DNA of 43,661 bases from an uncultured Planctomycetia bacterium (GCA_903929765.1 CAIYVX010000106.1:1-43661); one strand, 5' to 3'. Shown: positions 1 to 9,452, counted from the stretch's first letter. Notes: a model not told the origin generated them from the sequence alone. Program-made: numbers and translations.

Positions 1-25
1 AGCAACAGAAGCAACAACACCCTCA

Positions 26-58
26 CCCTACCCTCTCCCCTCAAGGGAGAGGGGTGAA
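26..58. repeat. Palindromic repeat downstream of rho
   Basis: A 9-bp perfect stem, CCCTCTCCC at 31-39 with GGGAGAGGG at 45-53, closes a 5-nt loop just past the rho stop codon. The same element (accctctccc...gggagagggg) recurs at about 4190-4222 inside polA and at 35440-35462 between phage-like genes. It is therefore a dispersed chromosomal repeat. It could act as a 3' hairpin for the polA-coaE-rho transcript, but no U-tract follows it on the minus strand, so a classical terminator is not supported. Confidence 0.7.
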
Positions 59-78
59 AAAGAAACAACAACCACAGC

Positions 79-1578
79 TTACGACAGGTTCATCGAGAGC
101 AGGAACTCGGCGTTGGTCTTGGTTTTGCCGAGACGGTTACGCAACAACTCCATGGCCTCGACGACGTTCATGTCGGAGAGGACTTTGCGCAGGGTGAAGA
201 TCAGTTTCAGTTCGTCGGGGTGGCAGAGCAGGTCTTCCTTGCGGGTGCCGGACATGTTGATGTCGATGGCGGGGAAGACGCGCTTTTCGACCAGGCGGCG
301 GTCCAAATGCAGTTCCATGTTGCCGGTGCCCTTGAACTCCTCGAAAATCACTTCGTCCATGCGGCTGCCGGTGTCGACCAGGGCGGTGGCCAGAATCGTG
401 AGAGAGCCGCCTTCTTCGATTTTTCGGGCGGCGCCGAAGAAGCGTTTGGGTTTCTGGAGGGCGTTGGCGTCGACGCCGCCGGAGAGGATTTTGCCGGAGT
501 GGGGCATCTCGCTGTTGTAGGCTCGGGCCAGGCGGGTGATGGAGTCGAGCAGGACGACGACGTCCTTGCCATATTCGACCATGCGTTTGGCCTTGTCGAT
601 GACCATTTCGGCGACCTGGCAGTGGCGCGAGGCCGGCTCGTCGAAGGTGGAGCTGACGACCTCGGCCTTGACGTTGCGGCGCATGTCGGTGACTTCTTCG
701 GGGCGCTCGTCGATGAGGAGGACGATGACGTAGGTGTCGGGCGAGTTGGTGATGATGGCCTGGGCCATTTTCTGGAGCAGGATGGTTTTGCCGGTGCGCG
801 GCGGAGCGACGATCAGGCCGCGCTGGCCTTTGCCGACGGGCGTGACCAGGTCGACGACGCGCATGTTGATTTCGTCGGGGACGGTTTCGAGGATGAAGCG
901 CTCGCAGGGAAAGAGCGGGGTCAGATCGTCGAAGACGACCTTCTCGGGCACCATTTCGGGACTTTCGTAGTTGACGGCTTCGACCTTGAGGAGGGCGAAG
1001 TAGCGTTCGTTCTCTTTGGGCGGACGGATCTGGCCGTGGATGACGTGGCCGTTGCGGAGGCCGAAGCGGCGAATCTGGGAGGGCGAGACGTAGATGTCGT
1101 CGGGGCCGGCGAGGTAGTTGTAGTCGGGGCTGCGCAGGAAGCCGAAGCCGTCGGGCAGAACTTCCAGGACGCCCTCGCCGAACATGAGGCCGGTGGAACT
1201 GACGCGGGCGCGGAGGATCAGGAAGATGAGGTCCTGCTTTTTGAGGCCGGCGTACTCCTCAAGGTTTTCCTTGCGGGCGACCTCGTGCAGCTCGGCGACG
1301 GTGAGCTTCTGAAGTTCGGTGATGTGGAGGGCGCCGTGCTTGGCCTCCTCGTATTTTTCGTGGGTTTCCTCGTCGAAGGTGCTGACGGCGGCGCCGGCGT
1401 CTTTTTTCTTTTTGGCGTCGTTGTTGGGAACGGGAGCGGGATTGGGCTTGGGGTCATTTTCGCCCTTGCCCTCGCTCTTGACCTCACCCTTGCCCTTGCC
1501 TTTGCCCTCGCCCTTGGCGTTGCGGGGCAGGGGCTTGACGGGTTTCTCTTCGCCCTTGCTCTGTTCGTTTTCGGCCAT
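79..1578 (-). CDS. rho: Transcription termination factor Rho
   Basis: This is a hexameric RNA-dependent ATPase/helicase that ends transcription by pulling RNA out of the polymerase complex. The 499-aa protein has a Lys/Gly/Glu-rich low-complexity N-terminal extension (residues about 1-80), a Rho N-terminal helical domain ([16 protein letters not shown]), a cold-shock-like RNA-binding domain ([20 protein letters not shown]) and the RecA-type ATPase domain. The P-loop APPRTGKT lies near residue 256, and [10 protein letters not shown] and the [11 protein letters not shown] segment follow. It is longer than E. coli Rho (419 aa) because of the basic N-terminal insertion, a feature known in several high-GC phyla. 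The start is supported by AAGGAGAG nine bases upstream. It is the last gene of the leftward polA-coaE-rho string, 65 bp after coaE. Identity is certain from the motifs. Confidence 0.97.
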   Translation of the reverse strand: MAENEQSKGEEKPVKPLPRNAKGEGKGKGKGEVKSEGKGENDPKPNPAPVPNNDAKKKKDAGAAVSTFDEETHEKYEEAKHGALHITELQKLTVAELHEVARKENLEEYAGLKKQDLIFLILRARVSSTGLMFGEGVLEVLPDGFGFLRSPDYNYLAGPDDIYVSPSQIRRFGLRNGHVIHGQIRPPKENERYFALLKVEAVNYESPEMVPEKVVFDDLTPLFPCERFILETVPDEINMRVVDLVTPVGKGQRGLIVAPPRTGKTILLQKMAQAIITNSPDTYVIVLLIDERPEEVTDMRRNVKAEVVSSTFDEPASRHCQVAEMVIDKAKRMVEYGKDVVVLLDSITRLARAYNSEMPHSGKILSGGVDANALQKPKRFFGAARKIEEGGSLTILATALVDTGSRMDEVIFEEFKGTGNMELHLDRRLVEKRVFPAIDINMSGTRKEDLLCHPDELKLIFTLRKVLSDMNVVEAMELLRNRLGKTKTNAEFLLSMNLS

Positions 1579-1622
1579 GAACCATGCTCTCCTTAGATAT
1601 GTGACGTGATACAGATTATTAA

Positions 1623-1647
1623 TGTCGGGTCTGTTGACCCGACCTAC
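1623..1647. repeat. Palindromic repeat overlapping the end of coaE
   Basis: The stem TGTCGGGTC / GACCCGACC-type palindrome occupies the coaE-rho gap. A 25-nt reverse-complement copy, identical base for base as I read it, lies at 33772-33796 between the capsid and connector genes. The first bases of the element, read on the minus strand as G-TAG-G, supply the TAG stop codon of coaE (1644-1646). Confidence 0.8.
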
Positions 1648-2291
1648 TGATTAATTTGTCCTTTGGGGGAAGAAAACCGCTGACAAACTTCGGTCAGAAT
1701 ACGTTGGGCGGTGGCGTGGAGGGCGTCTAAGTTGCCATCGTTGGTACAGAAGAAATCGGCCAGAGCACGTTTGCGGCTTAACGGAAACTGGCGGGCCTGG
1801 CGGCGCAGGACTTCGTCCCAGGACCAGCCGCGGGAGCTTTGGATGCGCTGGCGGCGGAGGTCTTCGGGGGCATCGACGAAGACGACGGCGTCGCAGAGGT
1901 CTTGGGAGTCGCTCTCGAAGAGGAGGGCGGCATCGAGGATAACGGCGGGAACTTCGGGCGGCGCATTGTCAGCGGCTTCAAGGGCTTGGCGGCGGAATTC
2001 GGGCCAGAGGGCGGCGCCGACGATGCGGTTCAGGGTGGCGGTGGAGGCGTCGTCGGCGAAGGCAACGGCGGCGAGGGCAGCGCGGTTGATGCGGCCGTCG
2101 GGGGCGAGGATGGAGTTGCCGAAGGTGGTGACGAGGTCGGCGTAGACATCGGCGCGAGCGATGATTTCGTGGCCGAGGCGGTCGGCGTCGAGGCGGCGAC
2201 AGCCGAGCGCTTCGAAAGCGGCGGCCAGGGCGGATTTGCCGGAGCCGATGCCGCCGACGAGGCCGATGATGGGAAGGCGGCGGGTGGTCAT
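1644..2291 (-). CDS. coaE: Dephospho-CoA kinase
   Basis: CoaE catalyses the last step of coenzyme A synthesis, the ATP-dependent phosphorylation of the 3'-hydroxyl of dephospho-CoA, in the cytoplasm. The 215-aa protein has the P-loop GGIGSGKS at residues 13-20, then LDADRLGHE, typical of the CoaE substrate-binding segment, and the lid-like [20 protein letters not shown]. Length fits the family (about 200 aa). It starts four bases after the polA stop codon, so the two are very likely co-transcribed and translationally linked. The C-terminus (SSPKGQINQ) runs into a dispersed palindrome that provides the stop codon, so the last few residues may be recently altered. Function is clear; only the tail is odd. 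Confidence 0.95.
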   Translation of the reverse strand: MTTRRLPIIGLVGGIGSGKSALAAAFEALGCRRLDADRLGHEIIARADVYADLVTTFGNSILAPDGRINRAALAAVAFADDASTATLNRIVGAALWPEFRRQALEAADNAPPEVPAVILDAALLFESDSQDLCDAVVFVDAPEDLRRQRIQSSRGWSWDEVLRRQARQFPLSRKRALADFFCTNDGNLDALHATAQRILTEVCQRFSSPKGQINQ

Positions 2292-2295
2292 CGTT

Positions 2296-5070
2296 TCATT
2301 TCGCCTCTCGCCAGTTCGGTCCCCAGGCGACGTCGACCTTCATGGGGACGTCGAGGGTGATGGCGGATTCCATTTCGCGGACGATAAATTTGCTTTCTTC
2401 ATCGACCGAGGCAGCAGGCACCTCGAAGACCAGTTCGTCGTGGACTTGGAGAATCATCTGCGACGGGCGATTTTCTGCGACGAGGCGGCGGTCGATGTTG
2501 TTCATGGCGACCTTGATGAGGTCGGCGGCGGAGCCTTGCAGGACGCCGTTAAAGGCGGCGCGCTCGGGATTGTTCCAGTGCTGGGCGTCGGTTTGCTTGA
2601 CGCCGGGGGCGGGGCGGCGGCGGCCGAGGATGGTGGTGACGAAAGCGTCGCGTTTGGCCTGTTCGAGAACGGCGGTCATGAATTCGCGGACGCGGGTGAA
2701 GCGGGCGAAATAGGCGTCGATGTAGTCGCGGGCCTCGGCGACGGAAATGTGGAGGTCGCGGGAGAGGCCGTAGGCGCTCTTGCCGTAGATGAGACTGAAG
2801 TTGACGACCTTGGCCCGGCCGCGCTGCTCGCTGGTGACTTCGGATTGGGGCACGCCGAACAGTTCGGCGGCGACGAAGGCGTGAATGTCGAGGTCTTTAT
2901 GGAACGCTTCCTGGAGGAAGGGGTCGTGGCTGAAATGGGCGAGGAGGCGGAGTTCGACCTGGCTGTAGTCGGCCGTCAGAAGCACGTCGCGTTGGCGGTC
3001 GCCGGGGACAAAGGCCGCGCGAATGCCGCGGCCGAGTTCGGTGCGGGCCGGGATGTTCTGGAGGTTGGGGTCGGAGGAGCTGAGGCGGCCGGTGGCGGTG
3101 ACGGCCTGGTTGAAATTGGCGTGAATGCGGCCGGTGTCGGGGTTGATCATTTCTGGCAGGGAATCGACGTAGGTGCCTTTGAGCTTGGCCAGCGACCGGT
3201 ATTCGAGAACCTTGGCGGGGAGGGGATGGTCGGCGGCGAGGGCTTCGAGGGTGTCGGAATCGGTGCTTCGGGCGGCGCCGGCGGTTTTGCGGAGCGGCTT
3301 GAGGCCGGCTTCGTCGAAGAGGACGACGCCGAGTTGTTTGGGCGAGTCGACATTGAACTCGTGGCCGGCGAGTTGGAAGATTTCGTGTTGCAATTCTTCC
3401 ATGCGGCGGCCGAAGGTTTCGGCGAGGGAGGAGAGGAGCTTGAGGTCGAGGGCGACACCGGTGCGTTCCATTTTTTCGAGGACGCGGACGAGAGGCATTT
3501 CGACTTGCTCGAAGAGTTTGTAGAGTCCGTCGGCTTTGAGGCGCGGGGCGAAAAGTTCGTGGAGTCGCCAGGTGAGTTCGGCGTCTTCGCAGGCGTAGGG
3601 GGTGATCTGGTCGAGGGGCACCTGGTCCATGGTCTTTTGCGGCGCGGCGTTTTTGCCGCGCGGGCGCGGACCGATGAGATTTTCGATGGGCGTGCCGGCG
3701 TAGGCGAGATATTTGAGGGCTAGGGCGTCGAGGCTGTGCTCACGGTCGGCGGCGTCGAGGAGGTAGGAGGCGATCATGGTGTCGAAAAGCGGGCCGGCGA
3801 GAGCGAAACCGGCGTGGTGGAGGACGGCGAGGTCGAATTTGGCGTTGTGGGCGATTTTAAGGGATTTTTCGTTGGCTAGGGCCGGAGCTAAAACGCGGCG
3901 CACGGTGGCGGCGTCGAGATGGGCGGCGGGGTCGGGCGAGAGGACGGGGATGTAAAAGGCTTCGCCGGGTTGTAATGAAAAACTGAGGCCGACGAGTTGG
4001 GAGCGGAGCGGATCAAGGCCGGTGGCTTCGGTGTCGAAGGCGAAGGCCGAGGCGGCGAGAAGTTTGGCGGCGAGAGATTCGAGAGCGGGAAGGGTGGTAA
4101 GGCAGGAGAAGTTACTGTCGGGTTCTTTGAAGAGAGTTGTTTGCGGGGATGAGGTTGTTGGCCTCAACCCCTCCCCGGCCCTTTTTTCCCTAGGCCCACC
4201 CTCTCCCGAGGGAGAGGGGTTATTACTTTCAAATTGTTCGGCGAGGGAGCGGAAAGAAAGTTGGCGGAACAGGGCGGCGAGGCGGGCGTCGTCGGCGGGT
4301 CGGACGGTGAAATCGGTATAGCGGAGTTGGACGGGAATGTCGGGCTGGAGCGTGGCGAGTTCGCGGCTGAGGCGGGCGACGTCGGCGCTCTGGCGAAGGG
4401 TTTCGCCGAGCTTGCCGGGGATTTCGGCGGCGCGGGCGAGGATTTCTTCGAGGGAGCCGTATTTCTGGAGGAGCGCGACGGCGCGTTTTTCGCCGATGCC
4501 GGGGACGCCGGGAATGTTGTCGGCGGCGTCGCCCATCAGGCCGAGCATGTCGGCGATCTGGTTGGGGCGGAGGCCTCTTTCGGCCAGGAGCCAGGCTTCG
4601 TCAAGAGTTTCGTCGCGGCGCGGGTCGAACATGACGACGCCGGGGCCGAGGAGTTGCATGAGGTCTTTGTCGCGCGAGACGATGACGACTTCGCAACCGT
4701 CGGCGCGGGCTTCAGCGGTGAAGCGGGCGATGAGGTCGTCGGCCTCGTAGCCGGGGGCGTCGAGGTCGGTGACGCCGAGGGCGTGGAGGATTTCCTTGAC
4801 GCGGGGAATCTGGGGTTGGAGGTCGTCGGGCATGGGCTTACGCTGAATTTTGTAGTCGGCGAAGGCTTTCTTGCGGAAGGTCTCGGCGGGGCCGTCGAAG
4901 ACGGCGACGATGAGGTCGGGCTTCCTCTGGCGGAGGATTTTGAGGACGGCCTGGGTGAAGCCGAAGGTGGCTCCGGTCGGCTCGCCGGAGGATGAGCGGA
5001 GATGGGGAATGGCGTAGTACGAGGCGTAGAGGTGCGAATGCGAATCGATGATATAGAGAGTTCTGGGCAT
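2296..5070 (-). CDS. polA: DNA polymerase I with 5'-3' and 3'-5' exonuclease domains
   Basis: PolA is the repair and Okazaki-fragment-processing polymerase. The 924-aa protein has an N-terminal 5' nuclease domain (residues about 1-275, with YEADDLIARF, SRDKDLMQL and GDAADNIPGVPGIG), a 3'-5' proofreading domain (about 320-500) and a family A polymerase domain (about 540-924). The proofreading residues look intact: AFDTEATGLD (Exo I), HNAKFD (Exo II) and YACEDAEL (Exo III). Polymerase motifs are LTADYSQVELRLLAH (A), RGRAKVVNFSLIYG (B; Phe at the position that disfavours dideoxynucleotides) and QVHDELVFEV (C). Residues about 283-306 (NPSPSGEGGPREK...), between the 5' nuclease and proofreading domains, are encoded by an in-frame dispersed palindrome. 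It is the first gene of the polA-coaE-rho string. Confidence 0.97.
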   Translation of the reverse strand: MPRTLYIIDSHSHLYASYYAIPHLRSSSGEPTGATFGFTQAVLKILRQRKPDLIVAVFDGPAETFRKKAFADYKIQRKPMPDDLQPQIPRVKEILHALGVTDLDAPGYEADDLIARFTAEARADGCEVVIVSRDKDLMQLLGPGVVMFDPRRDETLDEAWLLAERGLRPNQIADMLGLMGDAADNIPGVPGIGEKRAVALLQKYGSLEEILARAAEIPGKLGETLRQSADVARLSRELATLQPDIPVQLRYTDFTVRPADDARLAALFRQLSFRSLAEQFESNNPSPSGEGGPREKRAGEGLRPTTSSPQTTLFKEPDSNFSCLTTLPALESLAAKLLAASAFAFDTEATGLDPLRSQLVGLSFSLQPGEAFYIPVLSPDPAAHLDAATVRRVLAPALANEKSLKIAHNAKFDLAVLHHAGFALAGPLFDTMIASYLLDAADREHSLDALALKYLAYAGTPIENLIGPRPRGKNAAPQKTMDQVPLDQITPYACEDAELTWRLHELFAPRLKADGLYKLFEQVEMPLVRVLEKMERTGVALDLKLLSSLAETFGRRMEELQHEIFQLAGHEFNVDSPKQLGVVLFDEAGLKPLRKTAGAARSTDSDTLEALAADHPLPAKVLEYRSLAKLKGTYVDSLPEMINPDTGRIHANFNQAVTATGRLSSSDPNLQNIPARTELGRGIRAAFVPGDRQRDVLLTADYSQVELRLLAHFSHDPFLQEAFHKDLDIHAFVAAELFGVPQSEVTSEQRGRAKVVNFSLIYGKSAYGLSRDLHISVAEARDYIDAYFARFTRVREFMTAVLEQAKRDAFVTTILGRRRPAPGVKQTDAQHWNNPERAAFNGVLQGSAADLIKVAMNNIDRRLVAENRPSQMILQVHDELVFEVPAASVDEESKFIVREMESAITLDVPMKVDVAWGPNWREAK
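4165..4222. repeat. Palindromic repeat inserted in frame within polA
   Basis: The stretch holding cctcaacccctccccgg and ccaccctctcccgagg matches the intergenic repeat at 35407-35462 (cctcaacccctcacccgg ... ccaccctctcccagg) and the hairpin at 26-58. Within polA it encodes the Pro/Gly/Glu-rich linker at residues about 283-306 without breaking the frame. Confidence 0.8.
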
Positions 5071-5386
5071 CAGAGATCACAAAAACGGGCAGGTCTGGAG
5101 AAACAAAGGGTTAAAAGACAGGGAGAAAAATGGAATATCGGTCGGGGTAAAGTTTAGTCCGGAAGAGCAGCGGATGCCGGTGGAGCGGGGGAAACTGGGT
5201 CACAAACTCCTATAGCCCTTGCATCCTGAGGTAAAGAATAGCGGGGCGGGGAGCGGGGGTCAAGGGATTAATCCGGTCGATTCGGGAATTTAAGGAACCG
5301 GGTATGCTGAACGTGGGCCTTCAATGCCGATAAAGAATGACAGTGTCCGGCGGTCGCAGTGCGCGCCGAGGCACGGGGAGAAGGAC
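5071..5386. other. Divergent intergenic region, polA and the secreted protein
   Basis: This 316-bp gap separates the leftward polA operon from the rightward gene at 5387 and must hold both promoters. I see no convincing -35/-10 pair, no conserved riboswitch and no long palindrome. The only clear signal is GGGGAGAAGG at 5375-5384, the ribosome binding site for the gene starting at 5387. Confidence 0.5.
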
Positions 5387-8047
5387 ATGCGGATCGCCGT
5401 AAGAATTGTCATTGTTCTGGCCGGGCTGCTGTTGTGGCCGGCCGGGTTCGCGCCGGCGCAGTCGCCACCTGTGGCCCCGACTGCGGCAGCGCCGGGCGAG
5501 GAGGCGTGCTATACCCGCGAGATCATCCGGGCGTTCGACTTCAACGAGCGGCACGGCGAGACGACGCCGCTGAACTGGACGAAGGTGACGGGTCGGGGGT
5601 ATCCCAGTTACACGCGCGGGGAGTTCGACCACGAGGTGTTTCATTCGCCGCCGACGAGTTTCCGGTTCAACCTGGACGGAGGGAATTGTAAATATGAGTT
5701 TGAGTTCCACCGGACGCAGGTCTCGCGGGAATTCGATTATTGCCTGGAAGGGTGGATCAAGACGAAGGACCTGAAGAGCAGCCGGGCGGCGCTGGGGGTT
5801 TGGTTCAACGACGACGAGGGTCGTGAAGTGGCGGGTAGCCGGGTGAGTTCGGCGGCGGTGGTCGGGACGACGGACTGGACGCGGGTAGAGGTGTTTGTTT
5901 CTCCGGCGGCGGACCGACAGGGCCGGGCGTTCAAGAATCCGCCGCGCTTCATCGGCTTCTCGATGGAAGCGCGCGGTGGCGAGGCGGCGGACATCGGGGC
6001 GAAGGTCTGGTTTGCCGATTTGAAGCTCTATCGGATTCCGCGGGTGGGGTTGAGCCTGTCCGAGGGCCGGACATTTTTCACGCAGGGCGAAGCGGTGACG
6101 GTGCACCTGTCGGCGGACGGCGTGCTGTCGGGCGCGTTCCCTGGGCGGCTGGTGGTGACGGACGAGCGCGGGCGGGTGGCCTGGAGCGAGACGGCGACGC
6201 TGGCGGCGGACCAGGGCGGGGCAGGGCGGCGTGACGTGACGTTGCCGGCGCTGGCGCCTGGGGCCTATCGGTTGAGTTATGACGCGGCGGGTGAGGGTTC
6301 GACGATTTTGCGGCGCGAGACGGGATTCGCGGTGGTGGCGCCGTGGCACAGCGCGGCAGGGGTGGTGGGTCAGGGCTTTGGTCTGGCGGACGCGGGCGGG
6401 GCGGCAGATCCGGCGGCGCTGGCCGAGGCGGCGCGGTTCCTGGGGGTGCGGACGCTGAAAGTTCCGCTGTGGCAACCAGCGGACACGGCGGCGGAGGTGG
6501 AGTGCGGCCACCCGGAGAAGGAACGATTGATGAACTCGTTGCGGCGCGAGGGCGTGGAGTTTGTGGGGGTGATCGGCCAGCCGCCGGAGTGCCTGGCGAA
6601 GTTGTCGACGGAGCGGATACGCGGGGCGGCGGATTTTCTGGCTTGCAAGGACGATCTCTGGCAGCGTCCCTTGAGCTCGCTGGTGAGCCGGTACGCGGGC
6701 GTGGTGAGCCAGTGGCAACTCGGGAGCGACGACGATGTGAGCGTAGTGCGGTTGCAGACGGAGCCGGCGGTCCTGGATGCGGCGTCGCGGCAGATCGACC
6801 GGCTGACGGGGAAGATGCCGCGCGGAATTTCGTGGCCGGCCAGTTACGCCCTGCCGCTTAAACGACCGGCGGGGCTGGGCTTTGTTTCATTGCACCTGGG
6901 GCCGGAGGTTTCGGCGGAGCAGATACCGGAATACCTGGCGTCGGCGACGGCGGCGGGCGGGCCGCGCGTCTATCTGACGCTGGAGGCGATCAGTCGCCGC
7001 GGGCACGACGCGGACGGGCGGATCGTGGACCTGGTGAGCCGGGTGCTGGCGGCGCGGCGGGCGGGCGTAGAACAGATATTTTTCGACAAGCTGACGGACC
7101 AGGAGACGGGACTGATGACGGAGAGCCACCGGCCGGGGGAATTGTTCCTGGCGGCGCGGACGCTGTGCGACCTGCTGGGCGGGGCGCGGTTCGCGGGGTG
7201 GTTGCCGCTCGGGCACGAGGCGACGGCCCTGGTCTTTGCGCGGCCGGACGGGTCGGAGACGCTGGTGGTCGGGAAAGACGACTTGCCGGGACCGATCAAA
7301 GAGCCGCTGTATCTGGGCGAGAACCTGACGCAGACGGACGTGTTCGGGAACCAAACGGCGGTGCCGCGCGTCGGGTCGGTTTCGACGCTGACGCTCCAGC
7401 CGCTGCCGCTCTTTGTGACGGGCATCGACCCGCGGATATCGGGGACGCGGCAATCGTTCGCTCTGACCGGCGGGGCGATTCCGGCGGCCTATCACGGGCA
7501 CAAGGCGACCATCGAGTTCACCAACCGCTTCGGGCGGGGCATCACGGGTACGGTGCGGCTGCGGCCGCCGGAGGGCTGGCGGATCGACCCGGCGGTGATT
7601 CATCTGAACCTGGCCGAGAACGAGCATGTGGCCCAGGCGGTGACGGTGACAGTGCCATACAACGAGACGGTGGGGGTGAAGGATATTCTGGCGGATTTCG
7701 ACGTGGAGGCGGGAATCACCTGCCGGTTTATGGCGGTGGCCCCGGTGCGGTTCGAGATGGCCACGGCCCGGACCAGTGCGGTGGTTTACAACGAGGGCGG
7801 GAACCTGGTGATCGAGCAGGAGATCACCTGCACGGCGCGGGAGGCGATGAGCTATTCGGCCTACGCCCAGATTCCGGGGCGGCCGATGATGGGCTACGAA
7901 ATTTCGAAGATGAAGCCCGGCGAGACGGTGGTCAAGCGGTACCTGCTGCCGGGGTCGGCGGGGTTCGCGGGCAAGTCGGCGCTCTTGGGCGTGCGTGACA
8001 ACACGGCGGATCGCGGTTTCGCCAACGTGCTGGTGTCGCTGAGATAG
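5387..8047 (+). CDS. Large secreted protein, carbohydrate-binding-like and barrel-like regions, function unknown
   Basis: The 886-aa protein starts at the ATG at 5387, preceded by GGGGAGAAGG; a frame-open ATG at 5324 has no such site. Residues 1-26 form a signal peptide (MRIAVRIVIVLAG..., ending near APAQS), so it is exported. Residues about 40-230 look like a jelly-roll carbohydrate-binding module (FDFNERHG, TSFRFNLDGGNCKYEFEF, VWFADLKLYRI). A beta-sandwich follows (about 230-330), then an alpha/beta region (about 345-640) with YLTLEAI and EQIFFDKLTDQETG that could be a glycoside-hydrolase-like barrel. A C-terminal beta-rich part (about 690-886; RFGRGITGTVRLRPPEGW) resembles NEW3-type domains. 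No catalytic pair can be named. It stands alone between polA and the ATPase gene. A role with surface or environmental polysaccharide is inference. Confidence 0.85.
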   Translation: MRIAVRIVIVLAGLLLWPAGFAPAQSPPVAPTAAAPGEEACYTREIIRAFDFNERHGETTPLNWTKVTGRGYPSYTRGEFDHEVFHSPPTSFRFNLDGGNCKYEFEFHRTQVSREFDYCLEGWIKTKDLKSSRAALGVWFNDDEGREVAGSRVSSAAVVGTTDWTRVEVFVSPAADRQGRAFKNPPRFIGFSMEARGGEAADIGAKVWFADLKLYRIPRVGLSLSEGRTFFTQGEAVTVHLSADGVLSGAFPGRLVVTDERGRVAWSETATLAADQGGAGRRDVTLPALAPGAYRLSYDAAGEGSTILRRETGFAVVAPWHSAAGVVGQGFGLADAGGAADPAALAEAARFLGVRTLKVPLWQPADTAAEVECGHPEKERLMNSLRREGVEFVGVIGQPPECLAKLSTERIRGAADFLACKDDLWQRPLSSLVSRYAGVVSQWQLGSDDDVSVVRLQTEPAVLDAASRQIDRLTGKMPRGISWPASYALPLKRPAGLGFVSLHLGPEVSAEQIPEYLASATAAGGPRVYLTLEAISRRGHDADGRIVDLVSRVLAARRAGVEQIFFDKLTDQETGLMTESHRPGELFLAARTLCDLLGGARFAGWLPLGHEATALVFARPDGSETLVVGKDDLPGPIKEPLYLGENLTQTDVFGNQTAVPRVGSVSTLTLQPLPLFVTGIDPRISGTRQSFALTGGAIPAAYHGHKATIEFTNRFGRGITGTVRLRPPEGWRIDPAVIHLNLAENEHVAQAVTVTVPYNETVGVKDILADFDVEAGITCRFMAVAPVRFEMATARTSAVVYNEGGNLVIEQEITCTAREAMSYSAYAQIPGRPMMGYEISKMKPGETVVKRYLLPGSAGFAGKSALLGVRDNTADRGFANVLVSLR

Positions 8048-8193
8048 GAGGCGAGCAGACGGGCCGGGCCTTGACCCCGGGTTGCCGCGGTCGTCCGAAC
8101 TCGGCGAGCTAGGAAGAATAGTATATGGCGCACAAGGCCCCGGTCGCATTAGGCGCCCTTGAAAATTGTCCCGCACCAAACGATAATAGACTT

Positions 8194-8214
8194 GCGTTTA
8201 GTGACGCCAAACGC
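8194..8214. promoter_or_regulatory. Inverted repeat upstream of the DUF4143 ATPase
   Basis: GCGTTT (8194-8199) and AAACGC (8209-8214) form a perfect 6-bp inverted repeat separated by 9 bp. It ends 14 bp before the ATG at 8229. The position fits an operator or a short leader hairpin, but no partner regulator can be named. Confidence 0.4.
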
Positions 8215-8228
8215 TAGGCTGTCTGCGT

Positions 8229-9371
8229 ATGGTCAAGAGAGAATTCTGGCTTAGCCTCATTGAGCGCTCCTGGCAGGAAAAGCCGGTCATCTGGCTTGCC
8301 GGCGTGCGCCGCGTCGGCAAGACCTGCCTGTGCCGGAGTCTGCCGCGCGTGGAGTACTTCGACTGCGAGTTGCCCCGCGTGCGGCGGATGATGGATGACC
8401 CCCAGGGTTTCCTCGACGGCCTGGGCCGGAAGCGGATTATTCTGGATGAGGTGCATCGCCTCAGCCACCCGTCGGAACTGCTCAAGATTGCGGCCGACCA
8501 CTATCCGCACCTTCGTCTCCTGGCCACCGGCTCCTCCACCCTGGGTGCCTCGACCAAGTTTCGTGACACCCTGGCCGGCCGCAAACGCGACTTCTGGCTG
8601 ACGCCCATGTGCGGACAGGATCTTCAGGACTTCAAGCGGACGGACCTGCGACATCGCTTCCTGCACGGCGGCCTGCCGCCGTTCTTTCTGGCTGCCCGGC
8701 TCCCGGAGCGGGATTTCCAGGAATGGCTGGACGCCTATTGGGCCAAGGACATCCAGGAGTTGTTTCGCCTGGAGCGGCGGAGTTCCTTCCAGAAGTTCAT
8801 CGAGTTGCTTCTGGCCCAGAGCGGGGGTATCTTCGAGGCCACGAAGTTCGCCGCCCCGTGCGAGGTCAGCCGGACCACCATCACCAACTACCTGAAGGTT
8901 CTGGAGGCCACCTTTGTCGCCCACGTGATCCGTCCGTTCAGCACCCACCGGCCGACCGAGATCGTGTCCGCGCCGCGGGTCTACGCCTTCGATACCGGAT
9001 TCTTCTGCTACTACCGCGGCTGGCACGAGATCCGTCACGACGACCTGGGCATACTGTGGGAACATTTCGTACTCAATGAAGTCATGGCGGCCACCCAAAG
9101 CCGCGAAACTCACTACTGGCGGGACAAGCGCGGCCACGAGGTGGATTTCGTCTGGGTCCGTCGCGGCCGGCACCCCCTGGCCGTGGAATGCAAGTGGTCG
9201 GCGGACGAATTTGACGCCGCGGGGATCAAGGCCTTTCGACAGCAATATCCCCAAGGCGAGAACGTGGTAGTGGCCCAGGACGTGGATCGCACCTACGTCC
9301 GCAACTACGGCGACTTGAAGGTGCACTTCAACAATCTTCCCTCGTTGGTGGAGCGGATCGCGGTGGGATGA
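8229..9371 (+). CDS. AAA ATPase with C-terminal DUF4143 domain
   Basis: This 380-aa protein belongs to the AAA_14/DUF4143 group of prokaryotic ATPases. The P-loop GVRRVGKT is at residues 25-32 and the Walker B segment RIILDEVH at 69-76; LLATGSSTLGAS fits sensor 1. The C-terminal half ends in HEVDFVW followed by LAVECKWS, an Asp and Glu-x-Lys arrangement like the PD-(D/E)xK nuclease fold known for DUF4143. Members are common in accessory regions and their cellular role is poorly defined; defence or mobile-element maintenance has been suggested. The gene is preceded by an inverted repeat and stands alone, 81 bp before a kinase-like gene in the same direction. Family call is firm, function is open. 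Confidence 0.88.
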   Translation: MVKREFWLSLIERSWQEKPVIWLAGVRRVGKTCLCRSLPRVEYFDCELPRVRRMMDDPQGFLDGLGRKRIILDEVHRLSHPSELLKIAADHYPHLRLLATGSSTLGASTKFRDTLAGRKRDFWLTPMCGQDLQDFKRTDLRHRFLHGGLPPFFLAARLPERDFQEWLDAYWAKDIQELFRLERRSSFQKFIELLLAQSGGIFEATKFAAPCEVSRTTITNYLKVLEATFVAHVIRPFSTHRPTEIVSAPRVYAFDTGFFCYYRGWHEIRHDDLGILWEHFVLNEVMAATQSRETHYWRDKRGHEVDFVWVRRGRHPLAVECKWSADEFDAAGIKAFRQQYPQGENVVVAQDVDRTYVRNYGDLKVHFNNLPSLVERIAVG

Positions 9372-9452
9372 CGGCCTTGACGGGTAAATCGGGTCGGAGC
9401 ATTGTATTCTTGAATTAAGTGCTCCGTCCCTTTTTTGCGAGGATACGCCGGC

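Noticed and set aside
220-1596. Long plus-strand open frame opposite rho
   Set aside because: Antisense shadow of rho caused by GC-rich codon use; its protein is low complexity and Gly/Asp/Val-rich, without family motifs.
2161-3723. 520-codon plus-strand frame opposite polA
   Set aside because: Shadow of polA; composition typical of antisense frames (Gly, Glu, Val, Asp repeats).
6887-8179. Arg/Pro/His-rich minus-strand frame over the secreted protein
   Set aside because: Typical antisense composition, no start signal, no motifs.
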